DNA of 64,000 nucleotides, from contig CM033400.1 of assembly GCA_019426215.1 (NCBI GenBank), forward strand, positions 24,908,568 to 24,972,567. The letters are read 5' to 3'. How positions within the stretch are numbered: position 1 is the first letter of the stretch; each line of letters starts with the position of its first letter. Source of the DNA: Buddleja alternifolia (lineage: Eukaryota; Streptophyta; Magnoliopsida; Lamiales; Scrophulariaceae). Under the pieces are notes generated by a model. That model was not told where the DNA came from, ran no database searches, and saw only the letters and a list, made by a program, of their open reading frames with translations. Positions 42,665 through 53,711 of the stretch are shown one piece after another. The translations under genes and the position numbers were made by a program.

Positions 42665-45600
42665 ATTTAATATTTTATAAAGTGCATTTGATTCCTTAAT
42701 TGAAACATATTTCACCCCAAATATCGTTAAAATGTTGCAAGGTGAAATTCAAATGTTCGATTAAAAGGAGTTAGTGGGAATAAACTTAGATAGTCCAAAT
42801 ACCTATATATCATTAAAGGAATGCGGCATTGTGGACTATGGGAAAAGCATATTGAAACATCTATTAAGTTAGATTGATGTTAGACATCAATTTAATCGAT
42901 TAGTGGATTAAATATCGTTAAAAGTTTGTCATCCACTGAATCAATTAAAAAAAATCAATTTCCACTATGAAGTAATGAACAATGATCACTTTCGATTTCT
43001 ACAGTGGGAGTGTAGATCTCGAAAAATATAGTGCGAGCCAAGTTTAAATTCAAGTCCTTGATTTAACTTGGAAAGTTTTAATTACATGCATCTAATTCAA
43101 TCTGGTTTATTTTTCTGCAGCTGTTAAATTATATTTCTCTCACAATGACAATCAAACCTCTATCTAATCTACTCGAGAACACCATTCTTACTGGAATGAT
43201 ACCATAGAGGATAGAATGTATAGGGCCTATTCATTGTAATTAAACATTATTTATATAAAGCATTTTGCGTTGTTTTCCTATCGGCATTTGTAAGATAATA
43301 TAAAAAACTCTAAGTCCATGACATTAAGGCGGACCTTTCACTCCCCATGGGTTAGAGAGAAAAACACTAGAAGGATTTGGTACTCATTGTCTAAATAAGT
43401 TCGCAAGTCAAAGAAAGTTCTGACTGGACATCAGGAACAGATAAGACTTGTATGGCATAAGCTTTGACATGGAAGTGCTAGTCAAACACTAGGTGGTAGT
43501 GGGAGCTTATATCATGGACATATCACTAAGACTGATATGTTCGAAAACGACTCGCATCGATTCTGTCACATGGATTTTCACTCAATAATAGTCAATGATA
43601 GAACTGATTAATTGTGATAGGTACGTGTGAAACTTAGACCTGAGAAATCTGTTGGGATTTTTTTTGCATAAAATCAAATAACGCAGCGGAAGAATAAAAT
43701 TTAAATCCCAGTGGCTCATCTCTATTTCTCGTATTTAAATTGAGTTTCGAATTCAATTACCGTTCTCGCGTATGTTGAATTCTGAACCAGCTTTGCAATC
43801 CCTTCTTGAACAGCAAATCCGTCGCTGTCTCTAAATTGCCACGCCGGAGTCAAAAACGAAAATCTTCTTCTTCTTCTCTTGGGAGACGGCTAGAGAGAGA
43901 AGGAGGATGAAGAGTTTTTACTTGAAGAGAAAGCTTGTGTGTAAATTCACTTAGGTTAATTTTCTCTAAGTAGTATATTTATACTACAATGCAACAATAA
44001 CCTAGGCTAAATTACCCCCTCATGTGAACGCCCACTTTATGGCTTCTAAAGCCATCGGGCTTTAGCCCTATTATGCTTATTTAATTAATTAATTAATTAA
44101 TATTATTTATCCAATAAATAAATAAATTAAATAATCAATTAAATCCATGTTAATTTTATAATTAGATTCCTCTAAGGAATTAATTAATTCATTAACTTAT
44201 TTAATTAATAAAATCATCTAATGATTAATTAATTAATCTCGATATCCAATACCGAAAATTCTCTCAAGTCTTTTTCATGATTTTTCTTTTGCACTTTCTT
44301 TAAGCGTGACTCTTTAGGTTCGTCTCAAAAGGCAATTGGGAGGAAACCAAAAGGATATGAGTAACACATAGCCAGTCACATAGCTCACATCGTATCCCAA
44401 TTGAGAGCGAATGAATAGGATCATTCCAAACCATATACGCTGTGAATACCGTACGAGTATAAACCTTTTATTCTTATATCCCAGTCAAGTGAGAGTCATG
44501 GTTTAAGTTAAACTCACATGACTTGAACATATGCTTAGTTCATAATGAGTTGAGGTTATTTTATGTTTTGGCCAAAGACTTTTAACCTCACTCATTCATG
44601 ACTGCATAGGATATTTAGCTCATTCACTTATGAGAGAATAAATCCCATTTTGCTAATCAGTTAACAATGCTACTTGCCCATCAAGTCGCACTTCGAGGTC
44701 GATCCCACCAAAGGGTGATTTGGATCTAACTACTCTAACGACAGAATTGATGTCACAAGTACATCTTCAACTGGATTCCTCAGGTCTAAGGTTCACGCGT
44801 ACCTATCACAATTTATCAGTTTCATCATTGACTGTCAGTGAGTGAATACCCATGTGATGAAACTGATGCGAGCCGTGTTCAAACATATTAGTCCAACTTA
44901 TACGTCCATGACATAAGTTCCCACTATCATTCCCATAGTGTTCGACTGACACTTTTTCTGTCGAAACTTATATCATGCAAGTCCTTGTTCTGTATTGATG
45001 TTCAGTCAAATACTTTCTTAGACTTGCGAACTCTATTTAGAGAATGAGGATCAAACCCTTCTAGTGTCATTCTTCCTATCGCATAGGACGTAGAAGGTTT
45101 GCCTTCATTCTCAAGGACTTTACGTTGTTTATTAACACCTTACAAATGCCTATAAGAAAACAACAAGATAATGCCTTATATATAATAAAAGGATATTGTT
45201 TAGTTACAAGTCAATGCCCTATAAATCTATCCTCTTTATGGCATTTGAGGGCATACACTCTAACAAAATCACGTTGAAGATGTACTTGTGATATCAAGTT
45301 CGTCATTAGAGTAGTTATACTCAATTCACCCATTGGTGGAATCAACTCGAAGTGCAGCTTGATAGACAAGTAGTAGTCTTATTTGATTTGCAAGATTGGA
45401 ACTTATTCTCTCATAAGTGAATGAGCAATTATCCTATGTCGTCATGAATGAGTGAGATCAAAAGTCTTTGCCCAAAACAATAGAGTTTATTAGTGTTAGA
45501 CACAAGAGTAATCTTATTGACTTGTACTCATTATGTACTTAAGCATATAGTCAAGTATTGTGCGTTTGACTGTACCGTTACTCTCACTTGACTGAGATAT

Positions 45601-46420
45601 AAGAATAAAAGATTTTCACTCGTACGGTATTCGCAATAGGAAAGGTTTGGAATGATCCTCATCTTTCGTTCTCAATTGGATTATGATGTGAGCCACAAGA
45701 CTAGCTAAGTGTTACTCACATCATTTTGGTTTTCTCCTAATTGCCTTTTGAGACTAACCTAAAGAGTCGCGTTTAAATGGAATTGCAAAGGAAAAAATGG
45801 CTTTTGACTAAAAGAGTTTTTCGGTATTTGATATAGATTAATATTAAATAATTAATTTGTCATTTGATGATCTAATTAATTAATTAAAAAAATAATTAAT
45901 CTCTTCGAGGAATTACTTATATTTTAATTGATTTATTTATTTAATTAATTTTTGGATAAATATATTAAATGAATAGAATTGAATTAAAATTAGAATCAAG
46001 TGGTGCACTAGCCCAAAAGCTAGTACACGGTCAAAGTGGGCATCCATGTGACCTGGTTGGCAAGGTTTTTGTAACTCTTGAGTGGTGTACTTATATATTT
46101 CTTGAAGAGAGTTAAAAATCCTAGCCTCCTTTTTTCAGAAATTGAAGAGAAAATAAGAAGTCTGTCAAAAAACTCTCCCCCCCTCATCCTTTCTGTAGTC
46201 GCCGCTCACCAAGGGAAGAAGGAAGAGGATTTCTACTTTGGATTTTGGCATGAATCTTTAGAGGCAGTGACGATTTTGCTGCTCGGGTCAGATTTTGATA
46301 AGATGCATTTAAAAAAGAACACGTAAGTATTTCTTCCTCTAAGTTTGAATATGGAAAATGAGAGATGACCACAAATTGGGATTTTAATTTCTTCCGCTGC
46401 GTTTCTATATCGTTTCCAAC
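42665..46420 (+). mobile_element. Copia-3: collapsed relative of Copia-1 in plus orientation
   Basis: 42665-43144 matches the Copia-1 leader in reverse orientation. An ATG at 43145 opens gag (MTIKPLSNLLENTILTG), but after about 17 codons the sequence passes at about 43196 straight into LTR text (CCATAGAGGATAGAATG), so gag to 3' LTR has been lost. The LTR continues from 43649 to 45271 across a nested solo LTR and ends near 46420 (CTTCCGCTGCG, TTTCCAACG). Confidence 0.75.
43645..45270 (-). mobile_element. Solo LTR of the Copia-1 family, TSD AAATC
   Basis: LTR 43650-45265 (1616 bp), starting TGTTGGGATT and ending CTCTAACA, between perfect AAATC copies (43645-43649, 45266-45270). It is related to 5385-7122 in the same orientation. 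It sits inside an LTR of its own family in the opposite orientation, so the two can form a large imperfect inverted repeat. Confidence 0.9.
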
Positions 46421-46463
46421 GTATATTTACATTGACGGTGTACATTCCTTTTGAATCATAGCT

Positions 46464-47425
46464 TCACAATTTCGGATGCGACAAGCGCGACAAGAAATTA
46501 TCATTATGCATTCTTCTAGAAAGATCTTTAAGTCCTCCGAGTATCATCAACCTCCATCTGGTAGTATCCGCGGAATTGCCATTCCGTAAAACTGCAAAAT
46601 CCAAACATAAATACTATGCATCAATGGAGGCTCCGCATAAGTACGAAAACCAAGGGCGGATCTACAGCCCACTAGGGGGGGGGGGGGGGGCAGTGCCCAC
46701 ACTCAATTTTTTTTTTTATAAATATATACATTTTTTTTAATTTTAATTTATAAATTACATTGATGTCCCCACTCAAATTATTAAATGCCCCCCCTCAATT
46801 TTAAAAAATTATTTTTTTACCTTACAAATTTTTTTATATTTGAATTTCGCCCCTCCTCAAGATCGAAAAATATCACATTTTCTTCCTTTACTTTGAGTTC
46901 GCCTCCCTAAAACCCAAAATCGTGGCTATAACAAACGAGGTATAAGAGTATAAATTATGTCAAATGTTGTAATTGAACCTAATTCCTTATTATATTTTTC
47001 TCCATACATATAGCGTACCGTACCGCGGGGGACAAGCCCCCCGCACCCCCTTAACATATTGTATAACTATATCACAACAATCTCGCCCTCCTCGGTATAA
47101 TCCCGGTGCCCCCACTGAACAAAATTTCTGGATCCGCCATTGACGGAAACGCACGGGGAAAATTGCTCTTAAACAGTAACCAAAGTTCACTTGAAATCAC
47201 AAATCGACAACAAATTAGGCATAATAAAGACGAACATAAGCAAATAAATTACGTCACATGTTGGCCAATCAATACTAGCACTTACCTCTCCAGATGCAGT
47301 TCCGTCCTGCACATGAACATTAGGAAATACAACAAGGTGAAATAAATAAAGCCAAAACTGATAGCAAAAGCCATCAATTTCTCACTGGAATGAAAAGAAG
47401 ATGCCATTAACAATTGGTCATCCAT
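46464..47425 (-). CDS. Candidate small host gene (three exons), unrecognised
   Basis: ATG at 47425; exons 47425-47386, 47306-47286 (21-base microexon) and 46591-46464, all with GT-AG borders, giving 62 codons in phase. The C-terminus reads LGGLKDLSRRMHNDNFLSRL. The last two exons can also be read in another phase (ending IPRILPDGG-stop). A hAT MITE occupies the last intron. The MULE inserted about 320 bases upstream, so any upstream exon or promoter is now 13.7 kb away. No family recognised; it could be non-coding or a remnant. Confidence 0.28.
46643..47150. mobile_element. hAT-type MITE (492 bp) with 8-bp TSD
   Basis: Element 46651-47142 with TIRs CAAGGGCGGATC / GATCCGCCATTG (one mismatch). 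Flanking 8-mers are ACGAAAAC and ACGGAAAC (7 of 8). It contains a 16-base G run at 46675-46690. No coding frame. Confidence 0.82.
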
Positions 47426-47746
47426 AATTACAAGGAATAATGATCCAACACACTACAAGAGGCAAACATGCGAATCACAGTTTCATTTAACATAAATAGA
47501 TAACATACTTATAGACCTAAATAAAAAATGACCCAACACACTAAGTTCTGAAGAAAACAACTAACTAAATAAACTTGATTAGGATTTAATACTTCTTTAA
47601 TAAGAAACCTTCTTCTGTATCAAATTCCAAAAATTCCACCTATTTACAACAATTCCATTTCTTCCAAATAGTAAATAGAATTTTGCATTTCATTATTTTC
47701 AAAAACAAAACTACAATTAAGTATTGCAAACTAATACAAATCATGC

Positions 47747-47870
47747 GGGAATTTGAGGGAAATAGGCTTACTTTGCACAAAGTCCTCAAGACATAAGCTC
47801 CATTTGTAATATAGGCCTCCCTTATAGGCTTGTCCAAAGTTTTGGCATGTGATATACCTATTTTACCCTT
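47747..47870. repeat. Left terminal inverted repeat of the MULE
   Basis: Roughly 100 bases recognisable by partial pairing with the right end; the best-paired part is the first 30 bases. It is degenerate. An ORF on the minus strand here (47837-47640) is part of the TIR and flank, not an exon. Confidence 0.75.
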
Positions 47871-48150
47871 ACAATTATTTATACTAATAATAATTTAAAA
47901 AAACCAATATTTACTTAATACCTAAAATATCCTTGATACCCCAATCTTTGCCTGTATCGATCTTCTCTTCCCCTGAATCCATTTTCAGCGTTCTATCTCC
48001 ATTTCAGGCCCTTCGGTGTATCTCCATCTCGGGCCCTTTCATCTCCAATTTGGGCCCTCCCAACGGGCATAGAGGTAAGGGAAACAATTATAATTGGTTG
48101 ATGTAAAATTTGATTATTTGAATTTGTTGGGAGTAAAAGTTTGATTGAAT

Positions 48151-48425
48151 GAATTTGTTGGAGATTTTGATGGATTATGTGGACAAGGTGTTTGATAAAA
48201 TACTTGATAGAGTTTTTCTCATTAGTTTGCATTGAATAGTGTGTTTTTAGGCGTTTAGAATGTGATTTTGTGATTGTAGCATTAATTGAATTGTTATATG
48301 TGTGTTGGAAGTTTGATTGTTTGAATTTGTTGGAGATAGAGATGAATTATGTAGACAAGGTGTTCGACGAAATGCTTGATAGAGACTCTCTCATTAATTT
48401 GCATTGAAAATGGTGTTTTTAGGCT
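48151..48425 (+). repeat. 172-bp direct duplication in the mudrA 5' region
   Basis: GAATTTGTTGGAGA at 48151 recurs at 48323, and GTGTTTTTAGGC at 48241 recurs at 48413. The same offset of 172 holds along the segment, with mismatches. It lies between the left TIR and the transposase start, where the promoter and 5' UTR must be. Confidence 0.85.
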
Positions 48426-48556
48426 ATATTTGATCAATGCAAAACTTTTGTATTTTGTAATAATAACTGTAATAAATTTTTGTAAGAATATTTGCTCATT
48501 CATTACTAATTGTATTTTGTAATAACTATGTTTCTTTATCTTTTTTTTCTAGGAAA

Positions 48557-51124
48557 ATGTCGGAGTTTTTGATATACTATTTATACGATGGTGAGTGGAA
48601 TATGAAAGTGGGAGAGTGTGGAGCACGACAATGTGAATGGTTGTCAAAGAATAAATATAAAATGCTGAGTTTTCTGCTAAGTGGAGTTAATCCACAGTCG
48701 ATTACACGGCTGCAATTTTTCCAAGTCATGTTTGAATTTGCTCCTTTTGAATGGAAGAATTATGAAGTTTTAGTAAGTTACATTCCATCCTCTTGTAATG
48801 TTGGTAATCCGGTATACATCGAGACCGATATTGACGTGAAGCATTATTTGGTGGACTCATGTCCAGTGACGAAAAGGCGAAGCATTCTGCATGTGGAGCT
48901 TTTAATGAAAGATGTTGAAGGAAAAAAAATCAAGTTTGAAAATGAAATTCAGATGGAGAATGAGAAATATTATTTTGAAAAGGAGTTAGTGAATGATTAT
49001 ATATCTGCCCCTGGTCGGCCTGGTGTTGTTTTAAGCAAGCCCACCTCCCCGCCCGTATCGAAAGCCTCTGCACCCACTCCTTTTAAACCCAATCCACCAT
49101 CGAGTCCTCATTATAATGTGGACAATGAGAACTCAATGCCTGATGCAACCAGTCCTTATAAATCCTACTCCAATCCACTTTCTAGTCCTTCTCCCTGTGT
49201 GGAAAATGTGAATGCAAAGCCCGATGCAAGCCACTATTTTGAAAAAGTGAAGTCAAGGCGTGATGCAGCCGCTTCTTTTATTTCCACCCAATGTTCGTAC
49301 AAAGTTCACTCTGATCCCATCCACCGGTCAGATTTCATAGATGAAGCTAGTGACCAAAAGAGTATTGGAACCTTCAGCTTTGATGATGGTCTAGATCTTG
49401 TGATTGGTCAGGAATTCACCAGCAAGGAAGAGGTGAAAGCCTTGGTTAACAATGCAGCGCTTAAGTTATGTTTCAATGTTGTTGTAGCTAAGTCGAATAA
49501 AAAAGCCTTGGCATATAAATGTAAAGTCCCTGATTGCAAGTGGAGTATTCGTGCGGCAATTACTGGAAGGTCCCCGTTTTTCTCATTGCGAACTCATAAT
49601 AACATCCATACATGCCGGCCTACATTGTTAAAGCGCCGTGAAAGGTGCTCTTCAGGAGCGGTTGCTGGATTTTTGTTAAATACTTTCCCATGTCAGTTAA
49701 GCACCCCACCTCCAAAGGTAATAGGGGAAATGATGAATAAGGGTGGCATTGACGTTTCTTACTACAAGGCTAGGCGTGGTAGAAACATTGCTAGAGATTC
49801 TATTAGGGGTGATCCTGGGCTTAGTTATGAGATGCTTCCTAGATATTTGTATATGTTGGAGAAAGTGAATGAGGGCACGGTTACTCATTTGCGTAAGGAT
49901 GCGAATAACATTTTCCAGTCGTTGTTCTTTGCGTTGGGAGCCTGCATTGAAGGTTTTGCATCCATGAGGAAAGTTCTTGTTATTGACGGCACACATTTGA
50001 AGACCAAGTATAATGGAGTATTACTTGTTTGTACTGCGGAAGATGGCAACAAACATCAGTATCCACTTGCGTTTGGCGTGGTAAGTAAAGAATGCGATGA
50101 AACTTGGATTTGGTTCTTGGAGAAACTTCGGGATGTCATACCCGATTCTGACGATTTGGTCATCATTTCTGATAGGCATGCATCTATTAAAAATGCCGTT
50201 CAGAAAGTTTACCCAAGGTCTTCCCATGGATACTGTACCTATCATATATCCCAAAATCTTAAGAACTATGTTTCTACCGGTAGGGGCCTTAAGCAAAAGA
50301 AGCAGGCAAAGGATCACATTGTGACGAAGTTTATTGTTTGCGCTGAATCATATACTGAGCACGAATTTGAAAGACTCTTTAGTGACCTCGAAACAAGACA
50401 GCCGGTTTCAAATCTTAAGTACCATGAGTATCTTAAAGACACACTTGCTGTGAAAGATCATTGGGCTCGTTGTTACTCTAATGGTGCACGATACAATATT
50501 ATGACAACGAACGGAGTGGAGTCTATTAATGCTGTGTTGACTACTGCGAGGTCATATCCTTTGATTCTTTTGTTGGATGAAATTGTGAAGTTAATAATTA
50601 CGTGGTTCAACAAGCACCGTAACGAAGCTGCAGCCGGGTCCTTGTCACAAAATCTCACTCCGGAAGTCGAGAGAACGATGCATGCAAGGAAGAAACAATC
50701 CACTTTCTTTAAAACGCGCGTCTTGAATAAGTGCACAGGGGAGTACATTGTTGAGTGTGGCAGCGAAACTTTCTTTGTTGACTTGCAAGCAAAAAAATGT
50801 ACTTGCCGGGTTTTTGACATTGACCATATCCCGTGCGCGCACGCCATTTCGGCATATAATGGTTTAGGGGATGATGATGGCCTTCTCAATTTAATCTCTA
50901 AATATTATTTGAAACAAACATGGGCTTTGGCTTATGTTAGAACAATATACCCCGTCCCTAGTGAGCCGTCTGAGTGGATCATCCCCGCTGAAATAGAGGG
51001 AAATGTTGTTGAAGCTCCTTCTTGCGTAGAAAAATGTGGAGCGATTCGAAAACTACGATATCAATCTGGTGGAGAAAAAGGAAAAAGTCACAAAAAACGT
51101 GTGAAAGATCCCTCAACCTTCTAA
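48557..51124 (+). CDS. mudrA: MULE transposase (mudrA-type), intact 855 aa
   Basis: Cut-and-paste transposase acting on the element's TIRs in the nucleus. ATG at 48557, preceded by TTTTTTTTCTAG, which looks like a splice acceptor and suggests a 5' UTR intron. Domains: N-terminal PB1-like region about 1-120; Pro/Ser-rich linker about 155-265; MuDR DNA-binding domain about 270-355 (FSFDDGLDLVIGQEF, CKVPDCKWSIRA); catalytic MULE domain about 470-660 with D477 (VLVIDGTH), D539 (ISDRHASI) and E655 (NGVESIN); SWIM zinc finger about 735-770 (CTCRVFDIDHIPCAH). Length and order are complete for the family and there are no stops, so the copy may be functional. It lies nearest the left TIR, reading inward. 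Confidence 0.95.
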   Translation: MSEFLIYYLYDGEWNMKVGECGARQCEWLSKNKYKMLSFLLSGVNPQSITRLQFFQVMFEFAPFEWKNYEVLVSYIPSSCNVGNPVYIETDIDVKHYLVDSCPVTKRRSILHVELLMKDVEGKKIKFENEIQMENEKYYFEKELVNDYISAPGRPGVVLSKPTSPPVSKASAPTPFKPNPPSSPHYNVDNENSMPDATSPYKSYSNPLSSPSPCVENVNAKPDASHYFEKVKSRRDAAASFISTQCSYKVHSDPIHRSDFIDEASDQKSIGTFSFDDGLDLVIGQEFTSKEEVKALVNNAALKLCFNVVVAKSNKKALAYKCKVPDCKWSIRAAITGRSPFFSLRTHNNIHTCRPTLLKRRERCSSGAVAGFLLNTFPCQLSTPPPKVIGEMMNKGGIDVSYYKARRGRNIARDSIRGDPGLSYEMLPRYLYMLEKVNEGTVTHLRKDANNIFQSLFFALGACIEGFASMRKVLVIDGTHLKTKYNGVLLVCTAEDGNKHQYPLAFGVVSKECDETWIWFLEKLRDVIPDSDDLVIISDRHASIKNAVQKVYPRSSHGYCTYHISQNLKNYVSTGRGLKQKKQAKDHIVTKFIVCAESYTEHEFERLFSDLETRQPVSNLKYHEYLKDTLAVKDHWARCYSNGARYNIMTTNGVESINAVLTTARSYPLILLLDEIVKLIITWFNKHRNEAAAGSLSQNLTPEVERTMHARKKQSTFFKTRVLNKCTGEYIVECGSETFFVDLQAKKCTCRVFDIDHIPCAHAISAYNGLGDDDGLLNLISKYYLKQTWALAYVRTIYPVPSEPSEWIIPAEIEGNVVEAPSCVEKCGAIRKLRYQSGGEKGKSHKKRVKDPSTF

Positions 51125-51474
51125 ACAATTTGTTTGTATTGTGTATTTGTATTTTTTATTTGATGATTCTTTCACTAGAGACATTAGTAGCTCAACATTG
51201 TAATATATATATATACATTTGAAGTTACAATTGTTTTAATTGAGATTTGTGTTCCCCAATATATATATATATATATATATATATGTCATGTGGCACTTAA
51301 CTACAGGATATTGCTACATATGTAATTTTAACAATTTGTATTTATAGATTGTGATAAACTATAACTACTTAAGTAATGTTTAAAAGGTCTAAAACTCGAA
51401 TCAGACGTAGTTTGTTATGATTGATAATAATAATATATTCATTTTTCCGTCTACAAAATATATTTATTTTGTAT
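51125..51474. other. Downstream region of mudrA
   Basis: AT-rich, with (TA)n tracts at about 51202 and 51260-51283. No coding content seen; it presumably holds the transposase 3' UTR. Confidence 0.5.
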
Positions 51475-51519
51475 TGTAAACCCTAAACCCTAAACACTAA
51501 ACCCTAAACCCTAAACCTT
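51475..51519. repeat. Interstitial plant telomere-like repeats
   Basis: Six near-tandem copies of the plant telomere heptamer in the AAACCCT phase, one carrying a single change (AAACACT). They are located between mudrA and the palindromic array. Confidence 0.9.
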
Positions 51520-51636
51520 GAACTATAAAATCTTAAGAATATATATGGTGAGGGCCTATGAGAAAGAATAAATATAGTGTAATAGTGAAAAGTGATGGAA
51601 AACAAAAAATTGGTTAAAAAATATTAAAAAATTGTC

Positions 51637-51927
51637 CGGCACAATGGTGGCGAATTTTCGGCACCAGGGTGCCGAGAATGCTGCCTTTAGGCACAGTACT
51701 CGGCACCACGGTGCCGAAAATTCGCCACCATTGTGCCGAGTATGCTTCCTTATGCAGAGCACTCGGCACCATGGTGCCGAAAATTCGGCACCACGGTGCC
51801 GAGTACTCTGCCTTAGGCAGACTAGTCGGCACCATGGTGCCGTAAATTCGGCACCAGGGTGCCGAGTACTCTGCCTTAGGCAGAGTACTCCGCACCCTGG
51901 TGCCGAATTTACGGCACCATTGTGCCG
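51637..51927. repeat. Array A of palindromic GGCACC-N-GGTGCC hairpins
   Basis: Ten copies of an imperfect 16-20 base palindrome of the form CGGCACCANGGTGCCGA are separated by short linkers. They form larger hairpins: arms 51827-51875 and 51879-51927 (49 bases, 2 mismatches, TTA loop) and arms 51637-51676 and 51699-51738 (40 bases, 2 mismatches). The linker itself pairs as CTGCC-TTA-GGCAG. The short ORFs on both strands here are artefacts of the palindromes. Confidence 0.95.
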
Positions 51928-52530
51928 ACGAAATTTGGGCCAAATTTCAATTTCCCGCCCAAATTTCATTTTCCCGCCCAATTGAATTTCGAATTTTTTT
52001 CAGCCTTTGATTTTTTCCTCCTTATTTCCTCATTGCAAAAAACTTTCCAAGCTTTCAAATCTTTGACATAAAATCGGTCTCATCATTGCACCGTAGACGT
52101 CCATCCCGCCCCCATCCCTCAATCGTGAGTAAGTGATCTATAATCTTATATAGTCATGATATTTTTTGTCTGTTATTCCTGTAGCGGGTTCGATCCTTTT
52201 TCAATTGAGTGTGTAATGTTGAAATTTGAATGATTTTGAGCTCATAGAAGTTGATTTTTTGGAGTAGCTTGAAAGTTTGGTTTTAGTTTGATCAAACCTT
52301 GCACCTCTAATGTGGTGAATACTAATACACGTGGCCTAATGTGTTTAGGCTGAAAATATTTATATATGTTTTCATTAATTGCTTGTACAAACTAGTTTAG
52401 ACACCAAATCCGTCATTGCAATAACTCTTGTTTTCTCTAATCCTTTCTTATGTTTTGGTCTTGTTTTTGGTTGCATATATTTAAGAAGCTCCGTATCATT
52501 ACGCCGCTGCCACCTCATTTTGCCCTCCTA
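51928..52530. other. Spacer upstream of the Cys-rich gene
   Basis: TTTCCCGCCCAAATTTCA is partly repeated at 51950-51980. No coding frame recognised; promoter and 5' UTR of the next gene probably lie here. Confidence 0.4.
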
Positions 52531-53413
52531 ATGTAAGAAGCTTTTGTTATTAAGACATGTCTTTTTATTATGATGATTGATACCATGTTTCGTTTTCGTA
52601 TTAGTCATTTCTTGTGTTTACTAGAGTATGAATATGAAATGCTGTCCGGATGTACATGTTGCATATAGAAGTTCATTTCTTAAAGGGTATGTTTGTTGTC
52701 GTTTTTAAAATGATAGGACGAAGCTATGTGGAGTTGTTGGTTGCTGTGCTGTGACAAATTGTGAAAACCCCGGGGATTGTGAATCCTGTTTTTACCGGAC
52801 AAGACTGAGGTCAGAGGTGACAGAGTTACTGGCCGCTGTGGTGTTCTCAGAAACGGGGACGGAGTCGTGTAGAACATTAATTTATGACCAACAAAACGAT
52901 TGTATATATGCACAATATGAGACAGCATTGTATGCTGTGTGTAAAGTAAAGAATTGTGTTGATCCTTATCGCAGGTAGTATTTCTACAATCTATTTATGA
53001 TATGTTATTTAATAACGAAATTTGTGACTAGTTTGCGTGTAATGTGCAGCTTGCTTCCTCCTGGTTTACTGTTGAGGGGCCCTATGGGGCATAGCAGAAT
53101 TGAGAAGCCCCCGAAAAACGCAGATCCTTATAAGGAGAAAATTGACGCATGTAATGATTCTTGCTTGTACTTCATTTTCAGAGACAAGGTGAAAGAGTTA
53201 GTAACGTTGATGGATTCGCATCCCCGACTTTCCAACGCTACTAGAAAACATATCGAGGAAAATGAAATGATTCAGCTATTGAGTGTCATCATGGAAGAGA
53301 GAGACAATGAAGTGAAGCAACAACATGACTGTGATGATTTTGACGATTTCCATCGATCCAGCAACTCTGAAAGCGAGGATGAGGCGTTTGGTGTGGAATG
53401 TGATCGCATTTGA
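52531..53413 (+). CDS. Unrecognised Cys-rich MULE cargo gene, spliced
   Basis: Two exons are well supported: 52717-52974 and 53050-53413, with a GT-AG intron of 75 bases and matching phase. An upstream exon ending at 52532 (CTCCTAAT then GTAAGAAG) would complete an ATG across the intron (AT plus G), giving 207 codons. The N-terminus is Cys-rich (TKLCGVVGCCAVTNCENPG, then CESCFYR) and could bind metal or form disulfides. The middle has LLPPGLLLRGPMGHSR. The C-terminus is acidic (SSNSESEDEAFG). No signal peptide or membrane segment is evident. I do not recognise the family. It lies in the same orientation as mudrA, 1.4 kb downstream. Confidence 0.55.
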
Positions 53414-53711
53414 TGAAAATGTACTGTGAATTGTTAATTGAGTAATTTTCATTACCAGTTGAGACAATTTCGGCGTTTGTGTAAAATATTTTATTTTACG
53501 GAGTTGTTTTACTTTGTGTGTAATGTTTAATCGTGTGTTAATTTGTGTAGTTCTAATTTTGTTCATATATTCAACAACATAGGACCCCAGAAATCACCGT
53601 CATATATGTTCATATATTCAAAAAAGGTCGGAAATCCTGGTCAATCTTAAACATACACTTGAATAATGCAACTACGTAAACATTATGAACATGTGACAAA
53701 AACGGTGCTGG

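Noticed and set aside
47640..47837. Exon-like minus-strand frame DKPIREAYITNGAYVLRTLCK followed by GTAAGC
   Set aside because: It lies across the MULE left terminus (element starts at 47747) and the TSD, so the apparent exon is TIR sequence joined to flank.
51556..51985. Overlapping ORFs of 109-141 codons on both strands
   Set aside because: They are produced by the palindromic GGCACC/GGTGCC array. The translations are repetitive (APWCR, RHHGAE) on both strands and no family is seen.
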